Assembly: GCF_020400605.1 (NCBI RefSeq)
Contig: NZ_JAINRD010000008.1
Span: 1 to 64,000, forward strand
DNA from: Streptomyces aculeolatus
GTDB lineage: Bacteria; Actinomycetota; Actinomycetes; Streptomycetales; Streptomycetaceae
Reading direction: 5' to 3'
Length of the DNA: 64,000 nt
Both the position numbers and the translations under genes were made by a program. Under the pieces are notes generated by a model. The model saw nothing but the letters and a program-made list of their open reading frames with translations, was not told where the DNA came from and ran no database searches. Below, in pieces: positions 1 through 8,255 of this stretch. Positions within the stretch are counted from its first letter, which is position 1. Every line of letters begins with the position of its first letter.

Positions 1-46
1 CCCCCGCCCCCCCCCCCCCAACCCCCCCCCCCCCCCCCCCCCCCCC
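1..46. repeat. C-homopolymer tract at window edge
   Basis: The first 46 bases are C apart from a G at base 6 and two As near base 20. Nothing else in the window resembles it. It lies next to the edge and upstream of a normal ribosome-binding site. It may be an assembly or contig-end artefact rather than a functional repeat. Confidence 0.6.
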
Positions 47-95
47 ACGACGGCGCGCCCGGGCGGTTCACCCCCCACACCGAAGGAGCCGCACC

Positions 96-1595
96 ATGCA
101 CGACGCACAGGGACCACCCCGGCGCGCGCGCCGACTCCCGCGCCGGTCACGGCCCGCGCACGCCCTCCGGCTGCCGCGGTCGCGCACCGCCAAGGCGGTC
201 GCCGCGGCCGGCGCGCTGCTGCTCGCCGCCGGCGGGTACGGACTCGCCGGGCCGGCGCAGGCCGCGGAGACCACCGCCGAGGTCTGGATCACCACGGCGG
301 ACGGCAGCAGCAAGCTCGCCCCGGCCGCCGGCGCCGCCTTCGACGGCTCGCCGCAGCAGACCGACATCGCCGTCGACACCGGCGAACGCGCGCAGGAGTT
401 CACCGGCGCGGGCGCGTCGGTCACCGAGGCGTCCGCGCGGCTGATCTCCGATCTGCCGCAGGGCACCCGGGACTCGCTGATGACCGACCTGTTCGGCTCC
501 GGCGCCGGCATCGGGCTCGACTACCTGCGCCAGCCCTTCGGCGGCACCGACTTCGTCGCCGAGCTGCCGTACTACTCGTACGAGGACCAGCAGGGCTCCT
601 TCTCCGTCGACCGCGACCGCGCCGAGATCCTGCCGCTGCTGAACCAGGCGCTCGGCGTGAACGGCGACATCCGGGTCATGGCCACGCCCTGGTCGGCGCC
701 CGGCTGGATGAAGGACTCCGGGAAGCTGGAGGGCGGCGGCCTCGCGCCCGAGCACTACGGCGACTACGCCGACTACCTGGTCAAGGCGCTGGACGCGTAC
801 GCGGAGGCGGGCGTGCCGGTCGACGACCTGACGGTGGCGAACGAGCCGCTCTTCGAGACCTCGTACCCCTCGATGGGCATGTCGGCGGCCGAGCAGGCCG
901 ACTTCCTGCGCGTACTGGACGGCAGGCTCGCCGCGGCCGGGCTCGGCACGCAGCTCTTCGTCTACGACCACAACTGGGACCGCCCCGACTACCCGCTGGA
1001 GGTGCTGGACGCCACCGGCGACCTGGACCGCGTGCAGGGCGCGGCGTTCCACTGCTACGGCGGCTCGCCCGAGGCGCAGCAGCAGGTGCGCGACGCGGGC
1101 CACCGGGTGTTCTTCACCGAGTGCTCGGGCACCGACAGCGACGACGCCTCGCGGACGTTCGCCGACACGCTGAAGTGGCAGACGGAGAACCTCGTCATCC
1201 GCAGCCTGCGCGCGGGCTCGGAGACGGTGGTGATCTGGAACCTCGCCCTCGACTCCGGGGGCGGGCCGCACTTCGGGCACTGCGGCACCCGCTGCAACGG
1301 CGTGGTCGAGGTCGACGGCGGTACGGTCACGAAGAACGCGGAGTACTACCTGCTGGGCCACGTCTCGAAGTTCGTCGACCGCGGCGCCGTACGCGTCGGC
1401 TCGACCACCGAGGAGCCCGGCGGGGTGCAGAACGTGGTCTTCGAGAACCCCGACGGATCCCGCGCAGCGGTCGTGCTCAACGCCACCGGCGGGGCACGGA
1501 CGTTCTCGGTGACGGAGAACGGCGCGTCGCTGACGTACGAGCTGCCGGCGGGCGCGGTCGCCACCTTCACCTGGCCCGGGGCGCCCGCGGCCTGA
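96..1595 (+). CDS. Secreted GH30-family glycoside hydrolase
   Basis: 499 residues. An arginine-rich N-terminus and a hydrophobic stretch near 34-56 ending in AQA look like an export signal. The mature part reads as a GH30 (glucosylceramidase / beta-1,6-glucanase-like) TIM barrel. TVANEP gives a probable acid/base Glu at about 250, and FFTECSG gives a probable nucleophile Glu at about 342. The C-terminal 90 residues look like the beta-sandwich these enzymes carry. The substrate cannot be read from sequence; a beta-linked glucan or glucosyl lipid is typical of the family. ATG at 96 is preceded by GAAGGAG at 82-88. It stands alone, and its 3' end overlaps the convergent MFS gene by 29 bp. Confidence 0.88.
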   Translation: MHDAQGPPRRARRLPRRSRPAHALRLPRSRTAKAVAAAGALLLAAGGYGLAGPAQAAETTAEVWITTADGSSKLAPAAGAAFDGSPQQTDIAVDTGERAQEFTGAGASVTEASARLISDLPQGTRDSLMTDLFGSGAGIGLDYLRQPFGGTDFVAELPYYSYEDQQGSFSVDRDRAEILPLLNQALGVNGDIRVMATPWSAPGWMKDSGKLEGGGLAPEHYGDYADYLVKALDAYAEAGVPVDDLTVANEPLFETSYPSMGMSAAEQADFLRVLDGRLAAAGLGTQLFVYDHNWDRPDYPLEVLDATGDLDRVQGAAFHCYGGSPEAQQQVRDAGHRVFFTECSGTDSDDASRTFADTLKWQTENLVIRSLRAGSETVVIWNLALDSGGGPHFGHCGTRCNGVVEVDGGTVTKNAEYYLLGHVSKFVDRGAVRVGSTTEEPGGVQNVVFENPDGSRAAVVLNATGGARTFSVTENGASLTYELPAGAVATFTWPGAPAA

Positions 1596-2871
1596 CCTCC
1601 GCGGGGCCGGCCTTCGCCGGCTCCGTCCCCGGCTCCCGGCCCCGCGCCCCGCCCCCGCCCCCGCCACCGGGCGGGCGCGGGGCCGGGTCATGGGCGGGGT
1701 CCGCGGCCGCGGTACCGGCGGCTCGCAGGCCCGGCATCAGGGCCAGCGTGGTGGCGACCGAGAGCGCGCCCATCGCGGCCATCGCCGTCCCCGGCGAGGT
1801 CAGCTCCGCGATCCCGCCGGCCACGGCGGCGGACACGCCCTGCATGGTGAGCATCCCTGAGGTGTGCAGCCCGAGGGCCTGGCCGCTCAGCTCGTCCGGG
1901 GTGAGCGCCATCAGACGGTCCTGCTGGACGAGGCTGGCCGCGAACCCCGCCGAGGCGACGGTGACCGCGACCGCGGCCACCGCGAGCGGCGGGCGCGCCA
2001 GGAAGACCAGGTACGGGGCGGCCAGCAGCAGGAGCAGCGGCACCCCGAGCCGGGGCCGCCAGGCCGGCGGCAGCACCCGGCCGGCCAGCACGTCGCCGGT
2101 GAGCATGCCCAGCGCGGCGAGCGCCAGCAGCAGACCTGCGCGACCCGGGTCGTACGGCACGAACTGCGACTCCGCGCCGACGACGAGGCCGTTGGGCAGC
2201 CAGAGCGCGAGGTAGAGGACGCGGCGGTGCCGCGAGGACCACAGCAGCCCGTTGACGCGCCAGGTCTCCGCGACCGAGGGCCGGCCGGCCACGCGCGGCG
2301 CCCGGGCCCCGAGCCCGGCGCGGCTGAGGACGGCGCACAGGACGAACGCCGCGGCGGCGATGAGGAGCGTGCCGCGGGGGGAGAGCGCGGCCACGAGCAC
2401 GCCGCCGACGGCGAAGCCGCCGATCTGCATGGCACCGGCGGACATGTTGACCACGGAGCGGCCGAGCAGGTAGCCGTCACGCGGCAGGATCTCGTTGAGC
2501 AGTCCGAAGCGCACCCCGCCGCCGACGGAGGCGAGCAGGCCGAGGCAGACCAGGATCGCGAACGCGCCCCACACCGGCATGCCCGGCACGGCCTGCGCGG
2601 CGGTGGCGGCGGCGTAGACGAGGGCCAGCGCGGTCATCGCGCCGCGCGGCGGCAGCCGGTCCGCCGCGGAGAGCAGCAGGGTCGCGCCGAGGACCTGGGC
2701 GAGCTGGGGGCCGAACATGGCCAGGGCCGACAGCAGCGGGGAGCCGGTCTGCTCGTAGATGTGCGTGCCGAGCGCCAGGCCGCTGATCGTGAGCCCGGCG
2801 AACTGGAGGGACGAGGAGGTGAAGAGGGGCGTGAACTCCGGGACGCGGAACAGCTCGCGGTACGTGCGCAT
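1567..2871 (-). CDS. MFS transporter (probable drug/metabolite exporter)
   Basis: 434 residues with about 12 hydrophobic segments, starting MRTYRELFRVPEF as many small actinobacterial MFS exporters do. The substrate is unknown. It diverges from the ArsR-like gene at 2932 across 60 bp, so local control is likely. The last 45 residues are Pro/Gly/Arg-rich (a run of seven Gly) and are read through a long GC hairpin at 1635-1687. This tail is probably not part of the transporter fold and runs into the convergent GH30 gene. Confidence 0.85.
   Translation of the reverse strand: MRTYRELFRVPEFTPLFTSSSLQFAGLTISGLALGTHIYEQTGSPLLSALAMFGPQLAQVLGATLLLSAADRLPPRGAMTALALVYAAATAAQAVPGMPVWGAFAILVCLGLLASVGGGVRFGLLNEILPRDGYLLGRSVVNMSAGAMQIGGFAVGGVLVAALSPRGTLLIAAAAFVLCAVLSRAGLGARAPRVAGRPSVAETWRVNGLLWSSRHRRVLYLALWLPNGLVVGAESQFVPYDPGRAGLLLALAALGMLTGDVLAGRVLPPAWRPRLGVPLLLLLAAPYLVFLARPPLAVAAVAVTVASAGFAASLVQQDRLMALTPDELSGQALGLHTSGMLTMQGVSAAVAGGIAELTSPGTAMAAMGALSVATTLALMPGLRAAGTAAADPAHDPAPRPPGGGGGGGARGREPGTEPAKAGPAEVRPRAPRAR
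1635..1687. terminator. GC-rich hairpin in the GH30/MFS convergent overlap
   Basis: CCCGGCCCCGCGCCC (1635-1649) pairs perfectly with GGGCGCGGGGCCGGG (1673-1687), a 15-bp stem. It follows the GH30 stop and lies inside the low-complexity 3' coding tail of the MFS gene. It probably terminates GH30 transcription; there is no U-tract. Confidence 0.55.
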
Positions 2872-2909
2872 GTCAGGCAGCCTCGGGCAGAGCGCGGCGC
2901 GGGAGTAGA

Positions 2910-2929
2910 GTTTCGCCGGGAGGCGAAAC
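2910..2929. promoter_or_regulatory. Palindromic operator candidate for the ArsR-like regulator
   Basis: GTTTCGCC, a 4-base spacer, then GGCGAAAC: perfect 8-bp arms in the 60-bp gap between divergent MFS and ArsR-like genes. It overlaps the GGGAGG ribosome-binding site (2918-2923) of the regulator and ends 2 bp before its ATG. A protein bound here would block both genes. Confidence 0.55.
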
Positions 2930-2931
2930 AC

Positions 2932-3942
2932 ATGGGGTGGTGGCAGGTCGACGCGGACACGCTGGCGTGCAGCCGGTTCGTCGTCTCGCCGCTCGCCGAG
3001 GCGCTCGCGTGCCTGAAGACGCTCGCACGGGGCGCCCCCTCGCACCCCGGCGAACGCGCCTGGCTCGACACCCACCTGCCGGCGTACCGCGAGCGGCAGG
3101 CCGCGGACCCGGTGACCGACGAGCTGGTCCGGGCGGGGCTGCTGCGGCCGTGGAACGCGGACTTCTTCACGCCGACGCCCACGGGCGCGCCCGGCGTCTC
3201 GTTCGAGGAGGAGCTGGCGGTGCTGCGGGCCACGCCACCGGACGCCGCCCGCGCCGACGTCGCCGTCTCCCTCGACGGCCGGCTGCCGGAGCGGCTGCGC
3301 CGGGACGACCTGCCGCGGCGGGCGGCGGAGATCCTGGAGTGGGTGTGGCGCGAGACGGTGCTGCCGGACTGGCCGCGGCGCCGGCGGGTCATCGAGGCGG
3401 ACATCGTCGCGCGCACCGCGCAGGTGGGACAGGGCGGCTGGGCGGCGGTGCTGGACGCGCTGCGGCCGGGGACGCGGTGGCTGGGCGAGAGCCGGCTGCA
3501 GATCAACGTGCGGGACTACCCGCCGCAGGACCTCTCCGGCGCGGAACTGCTCTTCGTGCCCGTCGTGCCGCGCACCGGCTGGGTCTGCTGGGAGGCGCCG
3601 CGGCACTACGCCGTCGTCTACCCGTGCACCGGCGCCCTCGCCGACACCGGTTCCGCCCCGCCGCCGGAGTCGCTGGGCCGGCTCCTCGGCCCGGCGCGCG
3701 CGTCGGTGCTGGTGCTGCTCGACACCCCGAAGAGCACCACGCAGCTGGTGGCGCTCACCGGGCAGGGCCTCGGCTCGGTCGGGCGGCACCTGCGGGTGCT
3801 GCTCAACGCCCGGCTCGTGGGCCGGCGGCGGGCGGGGCGGTCGGTGCTGTACTACCGCACAGCGGCGGGCGAGGTGCTCGTAGCGGCGCAGCGGGACGGC
3901 GGTGCGGGGAGTGCTCAGCCGGCCGAACGGTCGCGCTGGTAG
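2932..3942 (+). CDS. ArsR-like winged-helix transcriptional regulator
   Basis: 336 residues. The C-terminal third contains the winged helix (SVLVLLDTPKSTTQLVAL followed by a GLGSVGRHLRVLLNARLV recognition helix and a GRSVLYYRT wing), as in ArsR proteins. The N-terminal 220 residues match the extended domain often annotated DUF5937 in Streptomyces, from memory. I see no cysteine metal site, so an organic ligand is more likely. ATG 2932 has GGGAGG 8 bases upstream. It probably represses itself and the divergent MFS exporter. Its 3' end overlaps the convergent SDR gene by 28 bp. Confidence 0.8.
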   Translation: MGWWQVDADTLACSRFVVSPLAEALACLKTLARGAPSHPGERAWLDTHLPAYRERQAADPVTDELVRAGLLRPWNADFFTPTPTGAPGVSFEEELAVLRATPPDAARADVAVSLDGRLPERLRRDDLPRRAAEILEWVWRETVLPDWPRRRRVIEADIVARTAQVGQGGWAAVLDALRPGTRWLGESRLQINVRDYPPQDLSGAELLFVPVVPRTGWVCWEAPRHYAVVYPCTGALADTGSAPPPESLGRLLGPARASVLVLLDTPKSTTQLVALTGQGLGSVGRHLRVLLNARLVGRRRAGRSVLYYRTAAGEVLVAAQRDGGAGSAQPAERSRW

Positions 3943-4703
3943 CCGCCGTCGATGTCCCAGACGGCCCCGGTGACGTACCCGCTCTCCTCGCTGTCCAGCA
4001 GGGTCAGGGCCGGCCGGGCGATCTCCTCCGGGGTGGCCATCCGCTTGACGAGGTTGGTGGCGATGGTGTTCTCCTCCAGGCCCGGAATGGCCTGCGCCGC
4101 CGCATACATCGACGGCGTGTACGTGCCGCCGGGGCAGAGGGCGTTGACGCGGATGCCGCTGGGCGCCAGCTCGATGGCCCACGTGGACACCAGGTAGTGC
4201 AGGGCAGCCTTGGTGGCTCCGTAGACGCCGAGGCCGGGCACGGGGAGCCGGCCGGTGGCCGACGACGTGAGGGTCACCGCCGCGCCGGGCCGCTTCGCCA
4301 GGGCCGGCGCGGCTGCGCGTACGAAGACGATCGGGCCGCGCAGGTTGACCGCGAGCATGCGGTCGACGTGCTCGAGCGGCTGTCCCGCGATGTCGCCGGG
4401 CAGGAGCGTGCCGGCGTTGAAGTGCAGCAGGTCCAGGCCGCCGTGGGTGTCGACGGCGTGGGCGACCGCGCGGGCGGCGGTCGTCTCGTCGGCCACGTCG
4501 CCGGCGATGCCGGAGGCGGCGGGGCCGAGCTTGCCGACGGCCTCGTCGAGCACGTCCTCGCGCCGGGCCACCAGGACGACGTTGGCGCCGCCCTCGACGA
4601 GTCCGGCGGCGACGGCCAGCCCGATGCCCTCGCTGGCGCCCGCGACGACGGCGGTCCTGCCCGCGAACCGCCCCGCCGGGCGGTCCCCGGCCCCCGCGGT
4701 CAC
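3915..4703 (-). CDS. SDR-family NAD(P)-dependent oxidoreductase
   Basis: 262 residues, the full length of a classical short-chain dehydrogenase. The nucleotide motif GASEGIG is at 22-28, N-A-G with Asn 96, catalytic Ser 147/148, and YGATK with Tyr 161 and Lys 165. The C-terminus GAVWDIDGGY is typical. The substrate is unknown. It starts with GTG overlapping the TGA of the upstream NTF2-fold gene (GTGA), so the two are translationally coupled. Confidence 0.88.
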   Translation of the reverse strand: MTAGAGDRPAGRFAGRTAVVAGASEGIGLAVAAGLVEGGANVVLVARREDVLDEAVGKLGPAASGIAGDVADETTAARAVAHAVDTHGGLDLLHFNAGTLLPGDIAGQPLEHVDRMLAVNLRGPIVFVRAAAPALAKRPGAAVTLTSSATGRLPVPGLGVYGATKAALHYLVSTWAIELAPSGIRVNALCPGGTYTPSMYAAAQAIPGLEENTIATNLVKRMATPEEIARPALTLLDSEESGYVTGAVWDIDGGYQRDRSAG

Positions 4704-5122
4704 GCGTCGCCCGCCATCAGGTGGGCCAGGAGCGCGGAGTCGTAGTAGTCGCGCCAGGACGTGATCCTGCCGTCGGCGACCTCGAAGGTGCCCATCACCG
4801 GCAGCGACTCGACCAGGACGGCGCCGTCCTTGCCCGTCCAGTGCTCGTGGCGCTGGGTGAGCACGGTGCCGCCCCGGCTCGCGATCCGCAGCACCTCTCC
4901 CCCGACGCTCTCCAGTCCCGTCTGGTGGCGGAGCTGCTGGAGGAAGCCCAGGATCTGCTCCGTGCCGCGGACCTCCGGCAGCCCCTGGTTGTCCCAGACG
5001 CAGTCGTCGGCCAGATGGCGGCGGAAGGCCGGCACCATCTCGGCGTAGGTGCTGCCCATGTCGGCGAAGAACTGCACGACGAGGGCTTCTTGCTCGGTGG
5101 CGGGTTCGTTCGGGGCTGGCAT
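4700..5122 (-). CDS. NTF2/SnoaL-fold protein, limonene-epoxide-hydrolase-like
   Basis: 140 residues from ATG 5122 (MPAPNEPATEQE). The small alpha+beta cone is recognisable from DDCVWDNQGLPEVRGTEQI and the closing GRITSWRDYYD, which resemble limonene-1,2-epoxide hydrolase-like members. It could be an epoxide hydrolase, a polyketide-cyclase-like enzyme or a binding protein. It is the first gene of a two-gene unit with the SDR. Longer upstream starts would cross low-complexity sequence and are rejected. Confidence 0.75.
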   Translation of the reverse strand: MPAPNEPATEQEALVVQFFADMGSTYAEMVPAFRRHLADDCVWDNQGLPEVRGTEQILGFLQQLRHQTGLESVGGEVLRIASRGGTVLTQRHEHWTGKDGAVLVESLPVMGTFEVADGRITSWRDYYDSALLAHLMAGDA

Positions 5123-5288
5123 GCCCCGGAACGCTATTGAGCGCCCGCGGCGCCCGTCAAGGCGGACCCGCCTTTCTCGCCACCCCCAACTGCCCCATGG
5201 CTCAAGGTCGTTGGTCCCGGATGCGGGGCCCGGGGCAGACGGGCTAGGCTCGGCCCCCACGTCACCGGGCGGGCAGAGAGGGATTGTT

Positions 5289-6110
5289 GTGCAGGACGAG
5301 GGCAACGGGCGGGCGGCCAAACCCGGACCGGGCAGCATCGACACCACCAAGCCCAGCATCGCCCGGGCCTACGACGTGGTGCTCGGCGGCAAGGACAACT
5401 ACAAGGTCGACCGCGCCGTCGCCGACCAACTGCGCCAGACCATGCCGCACATCGACGACCTGGCGTGGCTCAACCGCGAGGCCCTGGGCCGCACGGTGCG
5501 CCACCTGACCGCAGAGGCGGGCATCGACCAGCTCATCGACCTCGGCGCCGGGCTCCCGACCATGGAGAACACCCACCAGGTCGCCCAGCGCCACCTGCCG
5601 GGCGCGCGCGTCGTCTACGTCGACAACGACCCGATCGTCCTCGCCCACGGCCGGGCCCTGCTGCAGGAGAACGACGACACCTTCGTCATCACCGCCGACC
5701 TGCGCCGGCCGCGGGAGATCCTGGAGCACCCCGACGTGCGCCGGCTGATCGACTTCTCCCGCCCGGTGGCGATCCTGCTCGTCGGCATCCTCCACCACCT
5801 CCACGACGACGAGGACCCGCAGGGCATCGTGGACGCGTACATGGACGCGGTCCCCTCCGGCAGCCACCTGGTGATCACGCACTTCTGCGACGTCGGCGAG
5901 GAGGCGCAGGCCCTCCAGGACACCTTCCTGTCGTTCCTCGGCACCGGCCGGTTCCGCACCGTGGCCGAGATCGAGTCGTACTTCACCGGCCTCGACCTGC
6001 TGGAGCCCGGCGTGGTCTCGCTGCCGCACTGGCGCCCGGACAAGCCGGTCCGCACGGACCTGCAGCTCTTCGAGCGCCTGATGGCCGGAGGCGTCGGCCG
6101 CAAGCCCTGA
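5289..6110 (+). CDS. SAM-dependent methyltransferase (Methyltransf_19 / DUF574)
   Basis: 273 residues from GTG 5289, with AGAGAGGG upstream. The family opening is clear: DTTKPSIARAYDVVLGGKDN, then the SAM site LIDLGAGLP and the acidic VVYVDNDPIVLAH. This family is greatly expanded in Streptomyces and its substrates are largely unknown. No partner gene is evident; the upstream unit is divergent. Confidence 0.85.
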   Translation: MQDEGNGRAAKPGPGSIDTTKPSIARAYDVVLGGKDNYKVDRAVADQLRQTMPHIDDLAWLNREALGRTVRHLTAEAGIDQLIDLGAGLPTMENTHQVAQRHLPGARVVYVDNDPIVLAHGRALLQENDDTFVITADLRRPREILEHPDVRRLIDFSRPVAILLVGILHHLHDDEDPQGIVDAYMDAVPSGSHLVITHFCDVGEEAQALQDTFLSFLGTGRFRTVAEIESYFTGLDLLEPGVVSLPHWRPDKPVRTDLQLFERLMAGGVGRKP

Positions 6111-6194
6111 CCCGGCGGGCCGGGCCATCGGGCGCGTGTTCCGGGGTTGTTGACGGCGTCAGGGTGCGATGGGAGGCTCTCTTCCCGAGCTCGT

Positions 6195-6206
6195 GAAATC
6201 GATTTC
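6195..6206. promoter_or_regulatory. GAAATCGATTTC palindrome upstream of the DUF4185-like gene
   Basis: A perfect 12-bp palindrome centred at 6200/6201, 22 bp before the ATG at 6228. It is flanked by CCCGAG (6184-6189) and CTCGGG (6206-6211), which extend partial dyad symmetry. AT-rich palindromes are rare in this GC-rich window. Confidence 0.35.
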
Positions 6207-6227
6207 TCGGGACCTTCGGGAGGGCCC

Positions 6228-7388
6228 ATGCGCAGTCATCGCGAGGACGGGGACGGGCGCCGCGCGCCGATGAGCAGGGCGCGGTTCCTGAGAACTGCGG
6301 CCGGTGCCGCGGTCGGCGGCGGGGTGCTGCTGGGGACCGGGCAGGCCGCGGCGGGATCAGCGGATCAGGCTGCGGCGGGCGCGGCGGCCGGTGCGGCTCG
6401 CGGCGGGCGCGGGGCGGCGGCGCCGGAGGTGACGAAGATCCGGGATCTCACCGGGCCCGGCCTCACCACCGCGTACCGGATGGAGGCCACCGATCTGGGC
6501 ATCCCCGTGCGCACGCCGGACGGCCGGATGCTCTTCGTCTTCGGCGACACCTTCGAGGAGGCGCGCGTCGGCGGCGGCTGGTGGCGCTCGCCCGTCGCGC
6601 TGTACTCCACCACGACGGACCTCGACGCCGGCGTGACCTGGTCCGGCGCGGTGGGCGGGGCGGCGGCGCAGCAACTGTGGGCGTACGAGCACGACAACCC
6701 CGTCTTCTCCACCGTCCTGCCGTCCGACGTGATCACCATCGGCTCGACGATGTATCTGCACGCCATGGTCAACAAGGGCCTCGGCAACGTCGTCTGGACG
6801 GAGATCTGGCGCTCCGACGACAACGGCGCCACCTGGGTGCACACCGGCGCGAAGTTCGCCCCCGACCTGCACGGCGGGCTCTTCCAGCTGCTCACCTGGG
6901 GAGAGGGGAACGACGGCTTCGTCTACGTCTTCTCCACCGAGTTCACCCGCAGCAAGCCGATGATCCTCCAGCGGGTGCCCTCGGCCCGGATCGCCGACCC
7001 CGGCGCGTACGAGCCGTGGGGCTACCGCAACGGTGCCTGGGCGTGGGGCAATCCGCCGACGCCCGTGCTGGAGGGGCGGTTCGGCGAGATGTGCCTGCGG
7101 CCGATGGCGGGCAAGTGGATCCTCACGTGGTTCAACGAGGCCGACTACCGCATCGACGGCATCCTCATGGACACCCCCACCTCGAACCTCTACGAGGCGC
7201 ACCGGCAGACGCTGGTGTGGGGCGGGCAGTGGGGCAACGAGGACGACTCGCACGTGGCGCAGCTGTACGGCGGGTACGTGATCCCGGGGTCGACACCGGA
7301 CAACCTGCATCTGGCGGTGAGCCAGTGGAACACGGACGCGGGATGGCCGTACCGCGTGATGCAGCACCGGGTGCGGGGATTCGTGTAG
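6228..7388 (+). CDS. Secreted DUF4185-like beta-propeller protein
   Basis: 386 residues from ATG 6228, with GGGAGG at 6218-6223. The N-terminus has a basic region and a twin-arginine-like motif SRARFLRTAAG (one residue between the arginines), then a hydrophobic Gly/Ala stretch, so export is likely. The body has the pattern of five-bladed propeller or sialidase-like proteins: MLFVFGDTFEEA, then RSDDNGATW resembling an Asp-box. I read it as DUF4185. Its substrate is unknown; it may bind or cleave an extracellular glycan. Confidence 0.72.
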   Translation: MRSHREDGDGRRAPMSRARFLRTAAGAAVGGGVLLGTGQAAAGSADQAAAGAAAGAARGGRGAAAPEVTKIRDLTGPGLTTAYRMEATDLGIPVRTPDGRMLFVFGDTFEEARVGGGWWRSPVALYSTTTDLDAGVTWSGAVGGAAAQQLWAYEHDNPVFSTVLPSDVITIGSTMYLHAMVNKGLGNVVWTEIWRSDDNGATWVHTGAKFAPDLHGGLFQLLTWGEGNDGFVYVFSTEFTRSKPMILQRVPSARIADPGAYEPWGYRNGAWAWGNPPTPVLEGRFGEMCLRPMAGKWILTWFNEADYRIDGILMDTPTSNLYEAHRQTLVWGGQWGNEDDSHVAQLYGGYVIPGSTPDNLHLAVSQWNTDAGWPYRVMQHRVRGFV

Positions 7389-7435
7389 GCGGCGTGGTGT
7401 CCGCGGCGGTGGCCGGCGTCCTCGTACGCCGCCGG

Positions 7436-8215
7436 CTACCGCCGCGGACCCGCCCGGCCGGTGACCACCGTCGCCGCCAGGTCCGCACACGTCTCCGTGG
7501 ACGCCGCAAGACCGGCGGCGGCGACCGCCGCGCGGGTGCGGGGCTCCTGCCGCTCGCTGGTCTCCACCAGCAGCAGCCCGCCGGGCGCCAGCCACCGCGG
7601 GGCCTCCGCGATCACGCGGCGCTGGACGTCGAGCCCGTCGGCGCCGCCGTCGAGCGCGGTGAGCGGCTCGTGGTCGCGGGCCTCGGCCGGCAGGAGCGGG
7701 ACCTCGGCGGTGGGCACGTACGGGGCGTTGGCGACGAGCACGTCGACGCGGCCGCGGAGGCGGGCGGGCAGCGGCGCGTACAGGTCGCCCTCGTGGACGG
7801 TGCCGCCGGCGGGCTCCACGTTGCGCCGGGCGCAGCGGACCGCGGCCGGGTCGACGTCGGCGGCGTGCAGTTCGGCGCCGGGCACCGCGGCGGCGACGGC
7901 GGCGCCGATGGCGCCGGAGCCGCAGCACAGGTCGAGCACGACGGGGCGGGCGGCGGCCCCGGCCGCCCGCGCGGCGCGGCGCACCAGGAACTCGCTGCGC
8001 CTGCGGGGTACGAACACGCCGGGCTCGACGGCGATCTCCAGCCCGCAGAACTCCGCCCGGCCGAGGACCTGTTCCAGCGGCCACCCCGCGACGCGGCGGG
8101 CCACGAGGGCGTCCAGCTCCGCGGGAGTGGGGGCGGCGGCCTCAAGGAGGCGGGCCTCGTCCTCGGCGAAGACGCAGCCGGCGGCGCGGAGGCGGGCGAC
8201 GAGGGTTTCTGGCAC
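7436..8215 (-). CDS. PrmC-related N5-glutamine methyltransferase-like protein
   Basis: 259 residues. The N-terminal helical domain contains RVAGWPLEQVLGRAEFCGL and VFVPRRRSEFLV, as in the HemK/PrmC family. The SAM motif is VLDLCCGSGAIG. The substrate motif reads NAPY rather than the NPPY of true release-factor methyltransferases. That places it in the PrmC-related group common in actinobacteria, whose target is uncertain. It is convergent with the DUF4185-like gene and lies 40 bp after the DNA polymerase gene on the same strand. Confidence 0.82.
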   Translation of the reverse strand: MPETLVARLRAAGCVFAEDEARLLEAAAPTPAELDALVARRVAGWPLEQVLGRAEFCGLEIAVEPGVFVPRRRSEFLVRRAARAAGAAARPVVLDLCCGSGAIGAAVAAAVPGAELHAADVDPAAVRCARRNVEPAGGTVHEGDLYAPLPARLRGRVDVLVANAPYVPTAEVPLLPAEARDHEPLTALDGGADGLDVQRRVIAEAPRWLAPGGLLLVETSERQEPRTRAAVAAAGLAASTETCADLAATVVTGRAGPRR

Positions 8216-8255
8216 GTACCCGTTCTACCTTGTGTCCCCCGCCCTCCGCCCATCC

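Noticed and set aside
147..1691. Long open frame opposite the GH30 gene
   Set aside because: Arg/Gly/Ala-rich translation with no family features. It mirrors the real gene's codon bias; such antisense frames are expected at this GC content.
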